Positions 36,073 through 44,185 of a stretch of DNA of 64,000 nucleotides are shown here, in pieces. Each line of letters begins with the position of its first letter. Position 1 is the stretch's first letter. Source of the stretch: Schumannella luteola (GTDB lineage: Bacteria > Actinomycetota > Actinomycetes > Actinomycetales > Microbacteriaceae); NCBI RefSeq assembly GCF_013408685.1, contig NZ_JACBZY010000001.1, forward strand, positions 1-64,000. The letters run 5' to 3'. Below the pieces are notes generated by a model, which was given only the letters and a program-made list of their open reading frames with translations, was not told the origin of the DNA and did no database searches. Both the position numbers and the translations under genes were made by a program.

Positions 36073-37911
36073 TCAGCCCCTCTCGGGCTTCGCCGGGGCA
36101 TCCAGGCGGAAGTCCGCCCGCTGCGGCGACAGCTTCTCCGACTGCAGCAGCACGAAGCCCGGCAGGTAGAACGCCGGGTCACCCTGCGTGGGCACGTCGT
36201 CGGCCGGGTCATCGAACTGCAGGTGCAGCTTCGCGCCGGTGATGCGGATGCGCTCGCCGCTGGGGGTGTCGAGCCAGTCGTTGGTCAGGTGCAGATTGCC
36301 GCCGGCCGGGGCGACCGTGCCGATCTCGACCGCGAGTCGATGCCCCTTCGCGAGCAGCCAGTCGGTCGACCGCAGCTCGATCGACGTCTTTCCGGGGCGC
36401 AGGGCGCTCGCCTGCTCGTCGAACCACGTGGCGATGCCGTCGGGTGCGACGTCGTAGAGGCGCACGTAGGCATTGCCGTGCTGATCGGGCCGGAGGTCGA
36501 TGCTCGGAGTGCCGGTGATGCGCGTCGGCGCCGACACGGGCTCCGACCAGGTCGAGAAGGAGTTGGCGCGGTCGCCGGTGCGGCCCTTGCCGTGCCAGGC
36601 GAGGCCGTCATCCACGTACCGTCCGTCGTCGAGGGTCACAGTCTGGGTGCGATCGACGACGGGCCAGGTCTTCTGGCCGCGCCAGGCGCCCGAGCTGTCC
36701 TGCACGGCGAAGGCGGGCACCTTCGTCGTGGGCTTCACGCCTTTCAGGTGCTCGTCGTAGAAGGCGAAGACCTCGTCGAACCAGCCGGCGCGGCCCATCT
36801 CGAGCGAACCGTCGGCGGCGACGTCGTCACCCTTCTTGTGATCCCACGGGCCGATCCAGCCGCGCTCGATGCCGCGGTGGTTCTCGAGGAACTCGGCCAT
36901 CCCCTCGGCCTCGGTGTTCCACTCGGTCGTGCCCTGCGTCAGCAGGATGGGGGTGTCGGTGCCCTTGGCGCGCTCGGCGAAGTCGCGCTCGGCCCAGAAC
37001 GCGGGGTCGGAGGAGCGCATGCTGTCGACGTAGCCGACCGAGCAGAAGGGATCGGTCTTCGCCGCCATCTGCTGGTAGTACGGGTCGTCGTCCGGCAGCC
37101 CGACACGACCGGCCGCCTCGGAGTAGAAGTTCGCGATGCTGACCTGCGTCGCGCGCGGGATGCCGCCGGAGGCGAGGTTGCGCTCGAGATCCCAGATCGG
37201 CTCCTGCGCGACGACCGCGCCGAGCTCGGGCAGCTTCAGGTTGTTGCCGATGAGCCCGGTGATCGCGTCGTACGACTTGCCGTACATGCCGACCCTGCCG
37301 GTCGACCACGACTGGGATGCGGCCCACTCGATCGCGGCCTTCACATCGGCGCGCTCCCCCGGTCCGCCGCCGTCCTGGCAGCCGGTCGAGCCACCGAAGT
37401 TGCGGGCGTCGACGAGCACGAGCGCGTAGCCGCGGTCGAACATGCCGCCGGCGGTGATGAGCTCCTGGAAGCGCGCCGACGGCCCGGCCGACGTGAACTC
37501 GTTCGCCGCGAGGGCGCCCGAGTGCGAGAAGTACGGCCCGACCGAGATGATCGGCGTCAGCTTCGCGTCGGCGGCGAGTCCCTCGGGCACGAGCACGTCG
37601 GCGTGCAGCTGGGTTCCGCTGTCGTCGGCGGAGGGGAAGTAGTGCTGCGTCCACGACGCCCCGGCGGGCACGCGGGCGTTCTCGGCGCTCGTCACGCCCT
37701 CGCCGACGGGCGGCGCGACGGGCGCGGGCGGCAGCGGGTCGGTGTCGGCGGCGTCAGCGGCGGCGGATGCCGTGGCCGGCGATCCTGCCGGCGCGGTTCT
37801 CTGCGCTCCCGCCGTCGGCGCGTCCTGCGCCAGCGCGGGCGCGCTCGCGAGCGCGCCCGACGCGATCAGCGCCAGTGCGGCAACGGGGGCGATCAGTCGT
37901 CTCGTCCTCAT
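36073..37911 (-). CDS. Secreted CocE/NonD-type hydrolase (X-Pro dipeptidyl-peptidase S15 family)
   Basis: 612-aa exported serine hydrolase. Signal peptide MRTRRLIAPVAALALIASGA with cleavage near ALAQD, then an Ala/Pro linker. The alpha/beta-hydrolase nucleophile is Ser213 in GRVGMYGKSYDAITG, with His in GPWDHKKGD. A C-terminal jelly-roll domain (about 440-600: YVRLYDVAPDGI, then HRLAVEIGTVAP) is typical of S15/CocE enzymes. Substrates may be X-Pro peptides, beta-lactams or esters; not decidable. ATG at 37911. A candidate response-regulator palindrome lies 83-97 bp upstream, in the region shared with the divergent CPBP gene. Confidence 0.88.
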   Translation of the reverse strand: MRTRRLIAPVAALALIASGALASAPALAQDAPTAGAQRTAPAGSPATASAAADAADTDPLPPAPVAPPVGEGVTSAENARVPAGASWTQHYFPSADDSGTQLHADVLVPEGLAADAKLTPIISVGPYFSHSGALAANEFTSAGPSARFQELITAGGMFDRGYALVLVDARNFGGSTGCQDGGGPGERADVKAAIEWAASQSWSTGRVGMYGKSYDAITGLIGNNLKLPELGAVVAQEPIWDLERNLASGGIPRATQVSIANFYSEAAGRVGLPDDDPYYQQMAAKTDPFCSVGYVDSMRSSDPAFWAERDFAERAKGTDTPILLTQGTTEWNTEAEGMAEFLENHRGIERGWIGPWDHKKGDDVAADGSLEMGRAGWFDEVFAFYDEHLKGVKPTTKVPAFAVQDSSGAWRGQKTWPVVDRTQTVTLDDGRYVDDGLAWHGKGRTGDRANSFSTWSEPVSAPTRITGTPSIDLRPDQHGNAYVRLYDVAPDGIATWFDEQASALRPGKTSIELRSTDWLLAKGHRLAVEIGTVAPAGGNLHLTNDWLDTPSGERIRITGAKLHLQFDDPADDVPTQGDPAFYLPGFVLLQSEKLSPQRADFRLDAPAKPERG

Positions 37912-37993
37912 GGGTCGTCTCCCTCTCCGGGCCGCGCCGGGATGTGGCGCGGGCCTCGACATCGACGTTTCCCTCTGACGCGCGGCGCCGGTA

Positions 37994-38008
37994 GTGACGT
38001 GGTGTCAC
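37994..38008. promoter_or_regulatory. Palindrome between peptidase and CPBP genes (candidate response-regulator site 2)
   Basis: GTGACG-TGG-TGTCAC, preceded by GGTA. It shares GGTAGTGACG and the right half YGTCAC with the site at 35948. It lies between two divergent starts, 83 bp from the peptidase and 61 bp from the CPBP gene. Confidence 0.6.
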
Positions 38009-38068
38009 TCCTGCACGTGGCATCCGAGCACTGCCGCCGGGGGCGGGCCGAGCGACAGGCTCGAATGC

Positions 38069-38827
38069 ATGACCTCACCCGATACACCGCGACCCACGAG
38101 CACCGCGACCGCGTCGGATGCCGACGCGCAGCGCCACCCCGCCGGCCGGATGAACGGCCGCCCGACTCGCCCCGGCTGGCCCGAGATCCTCGCCGCCGCC
38201 GCCGTCTACGTTCTCGTGTTCTGGCTGGCGCCGCCGGCGATCCTGGCGGTCACCGGCGACTCGGAAGCCGTCACCGGTCTGGCGCTCGCGGCGCTCTCGG
38301 GCGTGATGGGACTGCTCGCCTTCGCGGCCGCGGCCGTCATCCGCCTGCGCAGCTGGAGCGCCCTCGGCGTGCGCCGGGTGAGCGGGCGCTGGGTGCTGAT
38401 CGCCGTCGGCGCCGGTCTCGGCGCCGTGCTGATCGGACGACTGCTCGCGATCGCGATCGTGCCGCTCGTCGGCACCGGCGGCGACGTGCAGGGCTCCTAC
38501 GGCGCCGCCGCGACCTCCGGCCCGCTCGGTCTCGTGCTGCAGCTGCTCTTCATCGCCGTGCTCACCCCGATCGGCGAGGAGTTCGCGTTCCGCGGTGTGC
38601 TGACGAACGCCCTGCAGCGCTACGGCGCCGTGCTGAGCGTCATCGCGAGCACGATCGTCTTCGCGCTGGCGCACGGCGTGAACCTCGCGCTCGTCCCGGC
38701 CGTCGCGGTCGGCGCCGTCAGCGGCGTGCTGTTCGTGCGGTCGAAGTCGGTGTGGCCGGGCGTGATCGTGCACGCGGTCAACAACGCCGTCGGCACGGGG
38801 CTCACGCTGCTGTTCGCGGGGGCGTGA
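38069..38827 (+). CDS. CPBP-family intramembrane metalloprotease (CAAX protease-like, Abi)
   Basis: 252-aa membrane protein with about seven helices after a ~50-residue Thr/Asp-rich cytoplasmic N-terminus. CPBP motifs: EEFAFRGVLTNAL (Glu-Glu plus Arg), IVFALAHGVN (Phe-x-x-x-His) and VHAVNNAVG (His-x-x-x-Asn). These act as glutamate intramembrane proteases; bacterial members process signal peptides or protect against bacteriocins. The start ATG 38069 is the first ATG with reasonable spacing; no strong RBS. Divergent from the secreted peptidase, possibly under the same regulator. Confidence 0.88.
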   Translation: MTSPDTPRPTSTATASDADAQRHPAGRMNGRPTRPGWPEILAAAAVYVLVFWLAPPAILAVTGDSEAVTGLALAALSGVMGLLAFAAAAVIRLRSWSALGVRRVSGRWVLIAVGAGLGAVLIGRLLAIAIVPLVGTGGDVQGSYGAAATSGPLGLVLQLLFIAVLTPIGEEFAFRGVLTNALQRYGAVLSVIASTIVFALAHGVNLALVPAVAVGAVSGVLFVRSKSVWPGVIVHAVNNAVGTGLTLLFAGA

Positions 38828-38863
38828 GCGTCGGGCGGGCGACCACGGCTGCCGGCGAGATGG

Positions 38864-38900
38864 CGAAGGGCGGCCCCGCGGATGCAGGAGCCGCCCTTCG
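38864..38900. terminator. Convergent hairpin terminator
   Basis: CGAAGGGCGGC / GCCGCCCTTCG, 11-bp perfect arms (38864-38874 and 38890-38900) and a 15-nt loop. It lies between the stops of the CPBP gene and the 132-aa membrane protein gene. Confidence 0.65.
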
Positions 38901-38938
38901 GCGTGAGTCGATGCGCTGCAGCGCGCAGCGACGCGCGC

Positions 38939-39337
38939 TCAGCGGCGCCCGCGCCGGAAGAACTCGTTCGCCCCGCCCACGTAGGCCAGCACGATCGCGA
39001 GCACGTAGAACGCGAGCGTGAACCACGAGGTGCCCTCGCCGTTCGAGCCGTTGCCGATCGCGCCGATGATCGCGAGCACGCCGATGATGGTGAGCAGGAT
39101 GCGCGCCCAGTTGCGCCCCTGCGCGAACTTCACGAGCACGGCGATCTGCACGACCGCGATCACGAGGGCGACGACGGCGCCGACGAGGAGGAATCCGGTC
39201 GCGCCCGATCCCCCGACCGCGGCGGCGGCCCCCGAGGCGCCGAGCCCGATGAAGGCGATGATCGCGCCGACGATGCCGAGGATGGCGGCCAGCACCCAGA
39301 GGATGAGCGAGGCGGTGACGGTTCCGGGGCGGTTCAT
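38939..39337 (-). CDS. Membrane protein of unknown function (132 aa, four helices)
   Basis: 132-aa protein with four predicted membrane helices: LILWVLAAILGIVGAIIAFI, FLLVGAVVALVIAVVQIAVL, ILLTIIGVLAIIGAI and FYVLAIVLAYVGGAN. The last helix is followed by a basic tail (FFRRGRR). ATG at 39337 with AGGAG upstream. Similar proteins with four helices and the NWARILLTIIGV segment are common in actinobacteria; none has a known role. Flanked by hairpins on both sides, so a single-gene unit. Confidence 0.8.
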   Translation of the reverse strand: MNRPGTVTASLILWVLAAILGIVGAIIAFIGLGASGAAAAVGGSGATGFLLVGAVVALVIAVVQIAVLVKFAQGRNWARILLTIIGVLAIIGAIGNGSNGEGTSWFTLAFYVLAIVLAYVGGANEFFRRGRR

Positions 39338-39462
39338 GGGTGCTCCTTCACGGGCAGCGACGACGGGGTGCGGCACGGCCCGAGGCGAAGGTAGTCGCGC
39401 GGCGCCGCTCACCCGCGTCTCGCCCAGGCCTCACCCAGGAAGGCCGCCTCGGCACAGACCGC

Positions 39463-39492
39463 AGCCCCGGCCGTCGCTCGACGGCCGGGGCT
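39463..39492 (-). terminator. Hairpin terminator downstream of the surface-protein gene
   Basis: AGCCCCGGCCGTC-GCTC-GACGGCCGGGGCT, 13-bp perfect arms and a 4-nt loop. It lies 70-99 bp past the stop of the 968-aa gene. No T-run, as usual in high-GC genomes. Confidence 0.75.
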
Positions 39493-39561
39493 CCGGTGCG
39501 ATCGCGGCCCGATTCGGCGCGGTCGCGATCAGTGCGTCATCGCCGTGTCATCACTGCGCCG

Positions 39562-42468
39562 TCACTGCGCGCTGCCGCCGAGGCGACGACGACGCGCGAC
39601 GATCACGGCGGCCGCTCCCGCGAGCAGGAGCAGCAGTGCCGCGGCGAGGTACGGCGAGGCGGTGACGCCGGTGGCCGCGAGGGCCGCACGGTCGGCTTCC
39701 GTCGCGATCGCCTGCTCGGCAGCGGCGGGCGTGGCCGCGACCTGCAGGGCCGCCCAGCCGACGAGCGCGCCGGCGGCGTCGAACACCGCGAGACGGTGCG
39801 CGCCGGCGGGGGTGGATGCCGGGATCGTCACGGCGAGACGGCCGTCGGCGTTCGCGGCGGTCCAGTCGCCGCCGAGCAGCTGCGGCGTCGAGAACAGCCA
39901 GACGGCGTTCCAGCTGCCCGCGGCCTTCGCCCCGAGGTCGATCGTGACGGTCGAGCCGGCAGCGACGTTCGACGCCGACAGCGTCACGCCGCCCGCATCC
40001 ACGCCGTCGAGCTCGGCTCCCGTGCGCGCGACCGGAGTCGCCCCGGGCTTGCGCTGGCCGTCGAGCACGGTCAGCGTGACAGGCTGCGACTCGGCGACGA
40101 CCGCGTGGTCGTCACCGTAGAGGCGGGCGATGACCCGGGCGCCGGCGTCGACCGCGGCGACCGTGTGCTTCAGCGTCGCCGCGGTGCTCGATCCGGGAAC
40201 GACCGTGTAGTCGGCGTCGCCGACGCGCTGGATGAACCAGTGCCAGTGGTCGAGCTCGGTCGTCGGCTCGGCGGTCACAGCGAGCTCCGCCGTGTCGCCC
40301 GGGTAGTAGCCGTCGGCGGCGAGCCCGCCGATGCTGAGCTTCGGCGCGACCGGCTGACCGGGCGCCGCATCCACCTTCAGCACGACCGGCGTCGACTCGG
40401 CGAGCACGGCGTGGTCGTGATCGAAGAGGCGGATGACCAGTGACGCGCCGTCCTCGGCGGCCGTGACGGGCAGCGAGAGCGTCGACTCGCGCGACTGGTC
40501 GACCCAGACGTAGTCGGCGGCGCCCGCCTTCTTGAGGTACCAGTGGTAGTGCTCATCGCTGGTCTGCGGATTCTGCGCGGAGGTGAACTGCGCCGCGTCG
40601 CCCACCGCGTAGGCGGCCTTGTCGGCGGTGACCGTGAGCACGGTCGTCGCGGGCAGCTGGGTCACCTTCAGCGTGAAGGGCTTCGACTCGGCGTGGATGC
40701 GCGTGCCGTCGAGCAGGCGCACGGCGTACTGCGTGCCGTTCAGCGCGAGGGTCGGCTTGACGCTGAAGTCGGCCTTCGTCGCGCCGGCGATCGGCGTGAA
40801 CTCGGCAGCGGCGGGCGCCTTCGAGACCCACTGGTAGGTGCTGAGGGCGGTCGCGGGCGTCTGCTTGGTGGTGAACTTCGCCGTCTGACCGATCTTGTAG
40901 TCGGTCTTGTCGGCGATGAGCTCGAGCTCGGTATCGGGCGTCTCGGCCGTGTGTCCGACCGTGAGCAGCAGCGGCTGCGACTCGGTGTAGACGCTGCCGT
41001 CGTCGCCGACGACACGGGCGATCACGGTGGCGCCGTCGAGGTCGGGAGTCGCGGTGAATTCGGCGTCAGCGCTGGTCTGGCCGTCGATGACGGTCGGCTC
41101 GACCGCATCGGCGCGCTGCACGAGCCACTGCCAGCGGCTCAGCACCGTCGCCGGGTCGTGCGCGCCGCTGAGGCGGATGGGCGCATCCACCGCGTAGCTC
41201 GCGGCGAGTCCCGAGACGACGATCGTGCGAGCGGGCGCCTGACCGTGGTCGTCGACCTCGATCGTGCGCGGCTCGGAGACGGCGACATCGGCGCCGCCGT
41301 GCACGAGCACGACGCGCACCCGGGCGTCGGCGAGCGCGGGCTCGACCGTCAGCTGCAGCGTGGCGGCGGTTCCGTCGACCGCGGCGAAGTCGTTCTGGTC
41401 GGCGCGCTGGATCTCCCAGCGGTAGCTGGAGTCGGCCGCGGCATCCGTCGCCGTCGCCGTCAGATCGACGGGGTGGCCGCTGTGGTAGTGAGCCGACAGC
41501 GGGGCGAGCTCGACCTTCGGCTGGGCCGGCGCGGCGGTGATCGCGATGGCGAAGGGCGCCGATTCCGCGATCACGGCGTGGTCGTCGCCGTAGAGGCGGG
41601 CGATGAGCTCGTGGCCGTCGAGGTCGGCGGCGGCGGTCAGGGCGAGGGACGAGGTGGCCTGGCCGGGAACGACGGCCCATTCACCACCCGGCGCACGGCT
41701 GAACCAGTGCCAGTGGTCGTGGCTTGACGGCGGTGCGACGGTCGCGGTCAGCGAGATCTGCTCGTCCGCGGTGTAGCTGGTCTTGCCGCCGCTCAGCGTC
41801 ACGGTCGTCGGCTGCGGCTCGGTGTCGCCGACCTCGAAGCTGTAGACGTGCGTGTCGCTCGCGATCGACTTCGTGCCGTCGGCGTTCTTCGCCGAGGCGG
41901 CGACGGTCAGCTGGTAGCTGCCCGCCTTCGTGAAGGTCCACTGCGCGTGGCTGTGCGTGGGTTTCGGCACGTGGATGCTGCCGGGCAGCTGGGTGCTTCC
42001 GCCCTCGAGCAGCGGGGTCACCGCCCCGAAGGAGCCGAGACCGTAGAGGAAGACGTCGCCGGGACCCTCGACCTTCGCGATGTCGATCGTGACATCTGAG
42101 TAGGCGGCGCCCTGGGTGCCGCTGGTGTCCCAGCCCGGCCAGATCAGGTCGGCGTTCTGGCTGAGCGGGAGCACGTAGCCGCTGGGTGCGCCGGGGTAGC
42201 CGGCCGGCAGCTGGTCGGTGTACGCCGATTGCTTGACCTTGAGCACCACGTCTTCAGGCACGTGCTTCACGTGGCTGCCGGTCACGTCCTCCTGCAGGGC
42301 GAGCGAGAGGGCGTCGCCGGTGGCGCTGACGGCGAAGGCGTCGATGTGACCGCTGTCGAGCGCGAGCGGCCCGGCGGCGAGCGCGGCGGTCGGGGTGAGC
42401 AGCGATCCGGCGAGAGCGGCGAGACCGACGGCACCCCCGATCAGCCGCGGGGTTCGGGTGAGGGGCAT
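39562..42468 (-). CDS. Cell-wall-anchored surface protein with six Ig-like repeats and a choice-of-anchor M-type N-domain
   Basis: 968-aa exported protein. Signal peptide MPLTRTPRLIGGAVGLAALA with cleavage after ALAAG. An N-terminal domain (about 33-215: LDSGHIDAFAVSATGDALSL and HVPKPTHSHAQWTFTKAGSY) resembles the actinobacterial surface-anchored choice_anch_M (TIGR03769) domain. Six Ig-like repeats of ~95 aa follow, each with an aromatic/His core (DHWHWF, SSYRWEI, SRWQWL, STYQWV, EHYHWYL, DHWHWF) and often a LYGDDHAVIAES-type end. The C-terminus has LAATG at 930-934, a membrane helix and RRRR, a class E sortase signal. The many His suggest metal or glycan binding (inference). A palindrome sits at its promoter. 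Confidence 0.86.
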   Translation of the reverse strand: MPLTRTPRLIGGAVGLAALAGSLLTPTAALAAGPLALDSGHIDAFAVSATGDALSLALQEDVTGSHVKHVPEDVVLKVKQSAYTDQLPAGYPGAPSGYVLPLSQNADLIWPGWDTSGTQGAAYSDVTIDIAKVEGPGDVFLYGLGSFGAVTPLLEGGSTQLPGSIHVPKPTHSHAQWTFTKAGSYQLTVAASAKNADGTKSIASDTHVYSFEVGDTEPQPTTVTLSGGKTSYTADEQISLTATVAPPSSHDHWHWFSRAPGGEWAVVPGQATSSLALTAAADLDGHELIARLYGDDHAVIAESAPFAIAITAAPAQPKVELAPLSAHYHSGHPVDLTATATDAAADSSYRWEIQRADQNDFAAVDGTAATLQLTVEPALADARVRVVLVHGGADVAVSEPRTIEVDDHGQAPARTIVVSGLAASYAVDAPIRLSGAHDPATVLSRWQWLVQRADAVEPTVIDGQTSADAEFTATPDLDGATVIARVVGDDGSVYTESQPLLLTVGHTAETPDTELELIADKTDYKIGQTAKFTTKQTPATALSTYQWVSKAPAAAEFTPIAGATKADFSVKPTLALNGTQYAVRLLDGTRIHAESKPFTLKVTQLPATTVLTVTADKAAYAVGDAAQFTSAQNPQTSDEHYHWYLKKAGAADYVWVDQSRESTLSLPVTAAEDGASLVIRLFDHDHAVLAESTPVVLKVDAAPGQPVAPKLSIGGLAADGYYPGDTAELAVTAEPTTELDHWHWFIQRVGDADYTVVPGSSTAATLKHTVAAVDAGARVIARLYGDDHAVVAESQPVTLTVLDGQRKPGATPVARTGAELDGVDAGGVTLSASNVAAGSTVTIDLGAKAAGSWNAVWLFSTPQLLGGDWTAANADGRLAVTIPASTPAGAHRLAVFDAAGALVGWAALQVAATPAAAEQAIATEADRAALAATGVTASPYLAAALLLLLAGAAAVIVARRRRLGGSAQ

Positions 42469-42488
42469 GGTGACCTTTCGGTGTCCGG

Positions 42489-42506
42489 CTCGTTATCGAT
42501 AACGAG
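42489..42506 (-). promoter_or_regulatory. 18-bp perfect palindrome at the surface-protein promoter
   Basis: CTCGTTATCGATAACGAG lies 21-38 nt upstream of the start codon. On the minus strand it follows a possible -10 (TAGGCT, 42521-42526), so a bound repressor would sit just downstream of the transcription start. The overlapping GATAACGAGTCTCATT resembles actinobacterial Zur boxes loosely. The regulator is unknown. Confidence 0.55.
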
Positions 42507-42585
42507 TCTCATTTCGATCGAGCCTAGCCTGCGTTACGGGTGTCGCCGAGCGGCGGAGACGCGGTGACGCCGCAAAACCAGAAAC

Positions 42586-42619
42586 AACCCTTTCCATAAA
42601 CAAGGTTGGCTGTTACTGT
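42586..42619 (+). promoter_or_regulatory. ROK-regulator promoter with imperfect operator
   Basis: Imperfect inverted repeat AACCCTT...AAGGTT (42586-42607). The -10 TACTGT at 42614-42619 ends 6 nt before the ATG, with TTTCCA (42591-42596) as a weak -35 at 17 bp. The operator would overlap the -35, fitting autorepression of the ROK gene and perhaps of the operon. Confidence 0.5.
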
Positions 42620-42625
42620 CGCCGC

Positions 42626-43951
42626 ATGAGCGACGGAGCGCAGACGCCGATGCCGGGCCAGCCCGGCCAGCCCCGCCTGCTGCGCCAGCTCAATGACCGC
42701 ACCGCGCTCACCCTGCTGCTCGACCGCGGGCCCCTCAGCCGCAACGAGATCGCGAGCCTCACCGGACTCAGCAAGCCGACGGCCGCCGAGATCATCCGCC
42801 GGCTCGAGACCGCGGGCGTCATCACCGAGGTCGACGCCGCCTCCCCCAGTGGGCGCCGCGGACCCAACGCTGCGCTCTACGCCGTCGACGTCAGCTCGAC
42901 GATCGCCGTCGCGATCGACATCCAGTTGGTGGATGTGCGCTCCACCGTCGTCGACGCGACCGGCGCCGCGCATCCCCTCGTCGCCTACCGCATGTCACCC
43001 GACGAGGCCCGCGCCGACGCCGCCGAGATCATCGAGGCCGCGATCGCGCGCGCCGCCGACGCTGCCGGGATCGATCCAGAGAGTGTCACCGCCGCCGCGG
43101 TGGGCGTGCAGGCCTCGGTCGACCACGCCAGCGACAGTCTGATCTTCACCGACGTGCCGGGCGGCTGGCCGCGCGACCGCGTCGCCGAGACCCTGTCGAG
43201 CGCCCTCGGACTGCGGGTCGTGCTCGAGAACGACGCGAACCTCGCCGCGATCGCCGAGCGCCGCATCGGCGTCGGCCGCGCGAGCAGCTCGTTCGCGCTG
43301 TTCTGGGTCGCCGAGGGCATCGGGCTCGCCCTCGACATCGGCGGGCGCGTGCACTCGGGCGCCTCGGGCGCCGCGGGCGAGACCGGCTACCTCAGCGTTC
43401 CGCGCGACGCCCTCGCGCTCGAGCCCGGCGCCGACACGGTCGCCGACCTGATCAGCGAGGATGCGGTCGTGCGGCTCGCGCTCGCCCACGACGTGATCGC
43501 GAACGCGTCCGCTGCCGCGGCGGCCACGGGCCATTTCCCGACCCCCGACCACGACGCCTGGCTGGCGGTGCTGGAGCGGATGCCGCACCTGGAGGAGCGG
43601 CATCCCTTCTTGCTCGCGCTCGGCGAGCGCCTCGGCCACAACGTGCTGCCCGCGCTCGCGGTGGCCGACCCCGAGACGGTCATCGTGCACGGACCCGTCG
43701 GCGTCGCCGGCGGTGCCGCACTCGCCGCCGCGACCACGGCCTGGCTGCGCACGCGCACCCGCTGGTCGACCGCGGTCGTCGCGCCCGGAGTCGAGGTCGC
43801 GCCGGCGCTGCGCGGCGCCGGCTTCGTGCTCGTCGACCTCGTGCGCGAGGCGCTCGTGGCCCGCGCGACCGACGGCGAGTCGGCCGCGACCGCATCGGCA
43901 ACGCCGACAGCACCGACAGCACCGACAGCACCTACGAGCTCGACCGGCTAG
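42626..43951 (+). CDS. csnR: ROK-family transcriptional regulator of the chitosan operon
   Basis: 441-aa regulator. The N-terminal winged helix is PLSRNEIASLTGLSKPTAAEIIRRLETAGV. The C-terminal ROK (sugar-kinase-like) domain carries IAVAIDIQLVDVRS, VLENDANLAAIAE and GASGAAGETGYLSV. The usual Cys-rich zinc motif of ROK proteins (CGxxGCxE) is not visible, so the fold is modified. A Thr/Pro/Ala tail (PTAPTAPTAPTSSTG) ends the protein. In Streptomyces the csnR-K cluster starts with such a repressor of chitosan/glucosamine genes, and the downstream gene order is the same here, so the assignment rests on synteny. Leaderless ATG. Confidence 0.85.
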   Translation: MSDGAQTPMPGQPGQPRLLRQLNDRTALTLLLDRGPLSRNEIASLTGLSKPTAAEIIRRLETAGVITEVDAASPSGRRGPNAALYAVDVSSTIAVAIDIQLVDVRSTVVDATGAAHPLVAYRMSPDEARADAAEIIEAAIARAADAAGIDPESVTAAAVGVQASVDHASDSLIFTDVPGGWPRDRVAETLSSALGLRVVLENDANLAAIAERRIGVGRASSSFALFWVAEGIGLALDIGGRVHSGASGAAGETGYLSVPRDALALEPGADTVADLISEDAVVRLALAHDVIANASAAAAATGHFPTPDHDAWLAVLERMPHLEERHPFLLALGERLGHNVLPALAVADPETVIVHGPVGVAGGAALAAATTAWLRTRTRWSTAVVAPGVEVAPALRGAGFVLVDLVREALVARATDGESAATASATPTAPTAPTAPTSSTG

Positions 43952-44084
43952 AGCGACCGCCGCGCCCCACCAGACACCGAGCTCCACCGCTTCACCCCGC
44001 AACCGCACCACCGCACCACCGCCGCGTGATCCTCCCGGCGGCCTCGGTCGCGCCTTCTCGGCGCGCCCGGACCGCGCACCGCCC

Positions 44085-44149
44085 CACCAGCACCACCCCA
44101 CCAGCACCGCCCCACCAGCACCGCCGCACCAGCACCGCCGCACCAGCAC
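44085..44149 (+). repeat. 14-bp tandem repeat between regulator and ABC operon
   Basis: Five copies of CACCAGCACCGCCG (period 14 bp, a few substitutions), 36 bp upstream of the substrate-binding-protein start. The 14-bp period rules out a coding repeat. It lies in the 234-bp gap where an internal promoter or mRNA leader is expected. Confidence 0.85.
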
Positions 44150-44185
44150 ATCCACCACAGCTCCCCCGACGAAAGCGAGACCGAG

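Noticed and set aside
35971..39021. 1016-aa plus-strand frame over the peptidase and CPBP genes
   Set aside because: Antisense to the CocE-type gene and out of frame with the CPBP gene, whose active-site motifs are intact.
44085..44149. CRISPR array
   Set aside because: Units are 14 bp and contiguous with no spacers, and no cas genes occur in the window.
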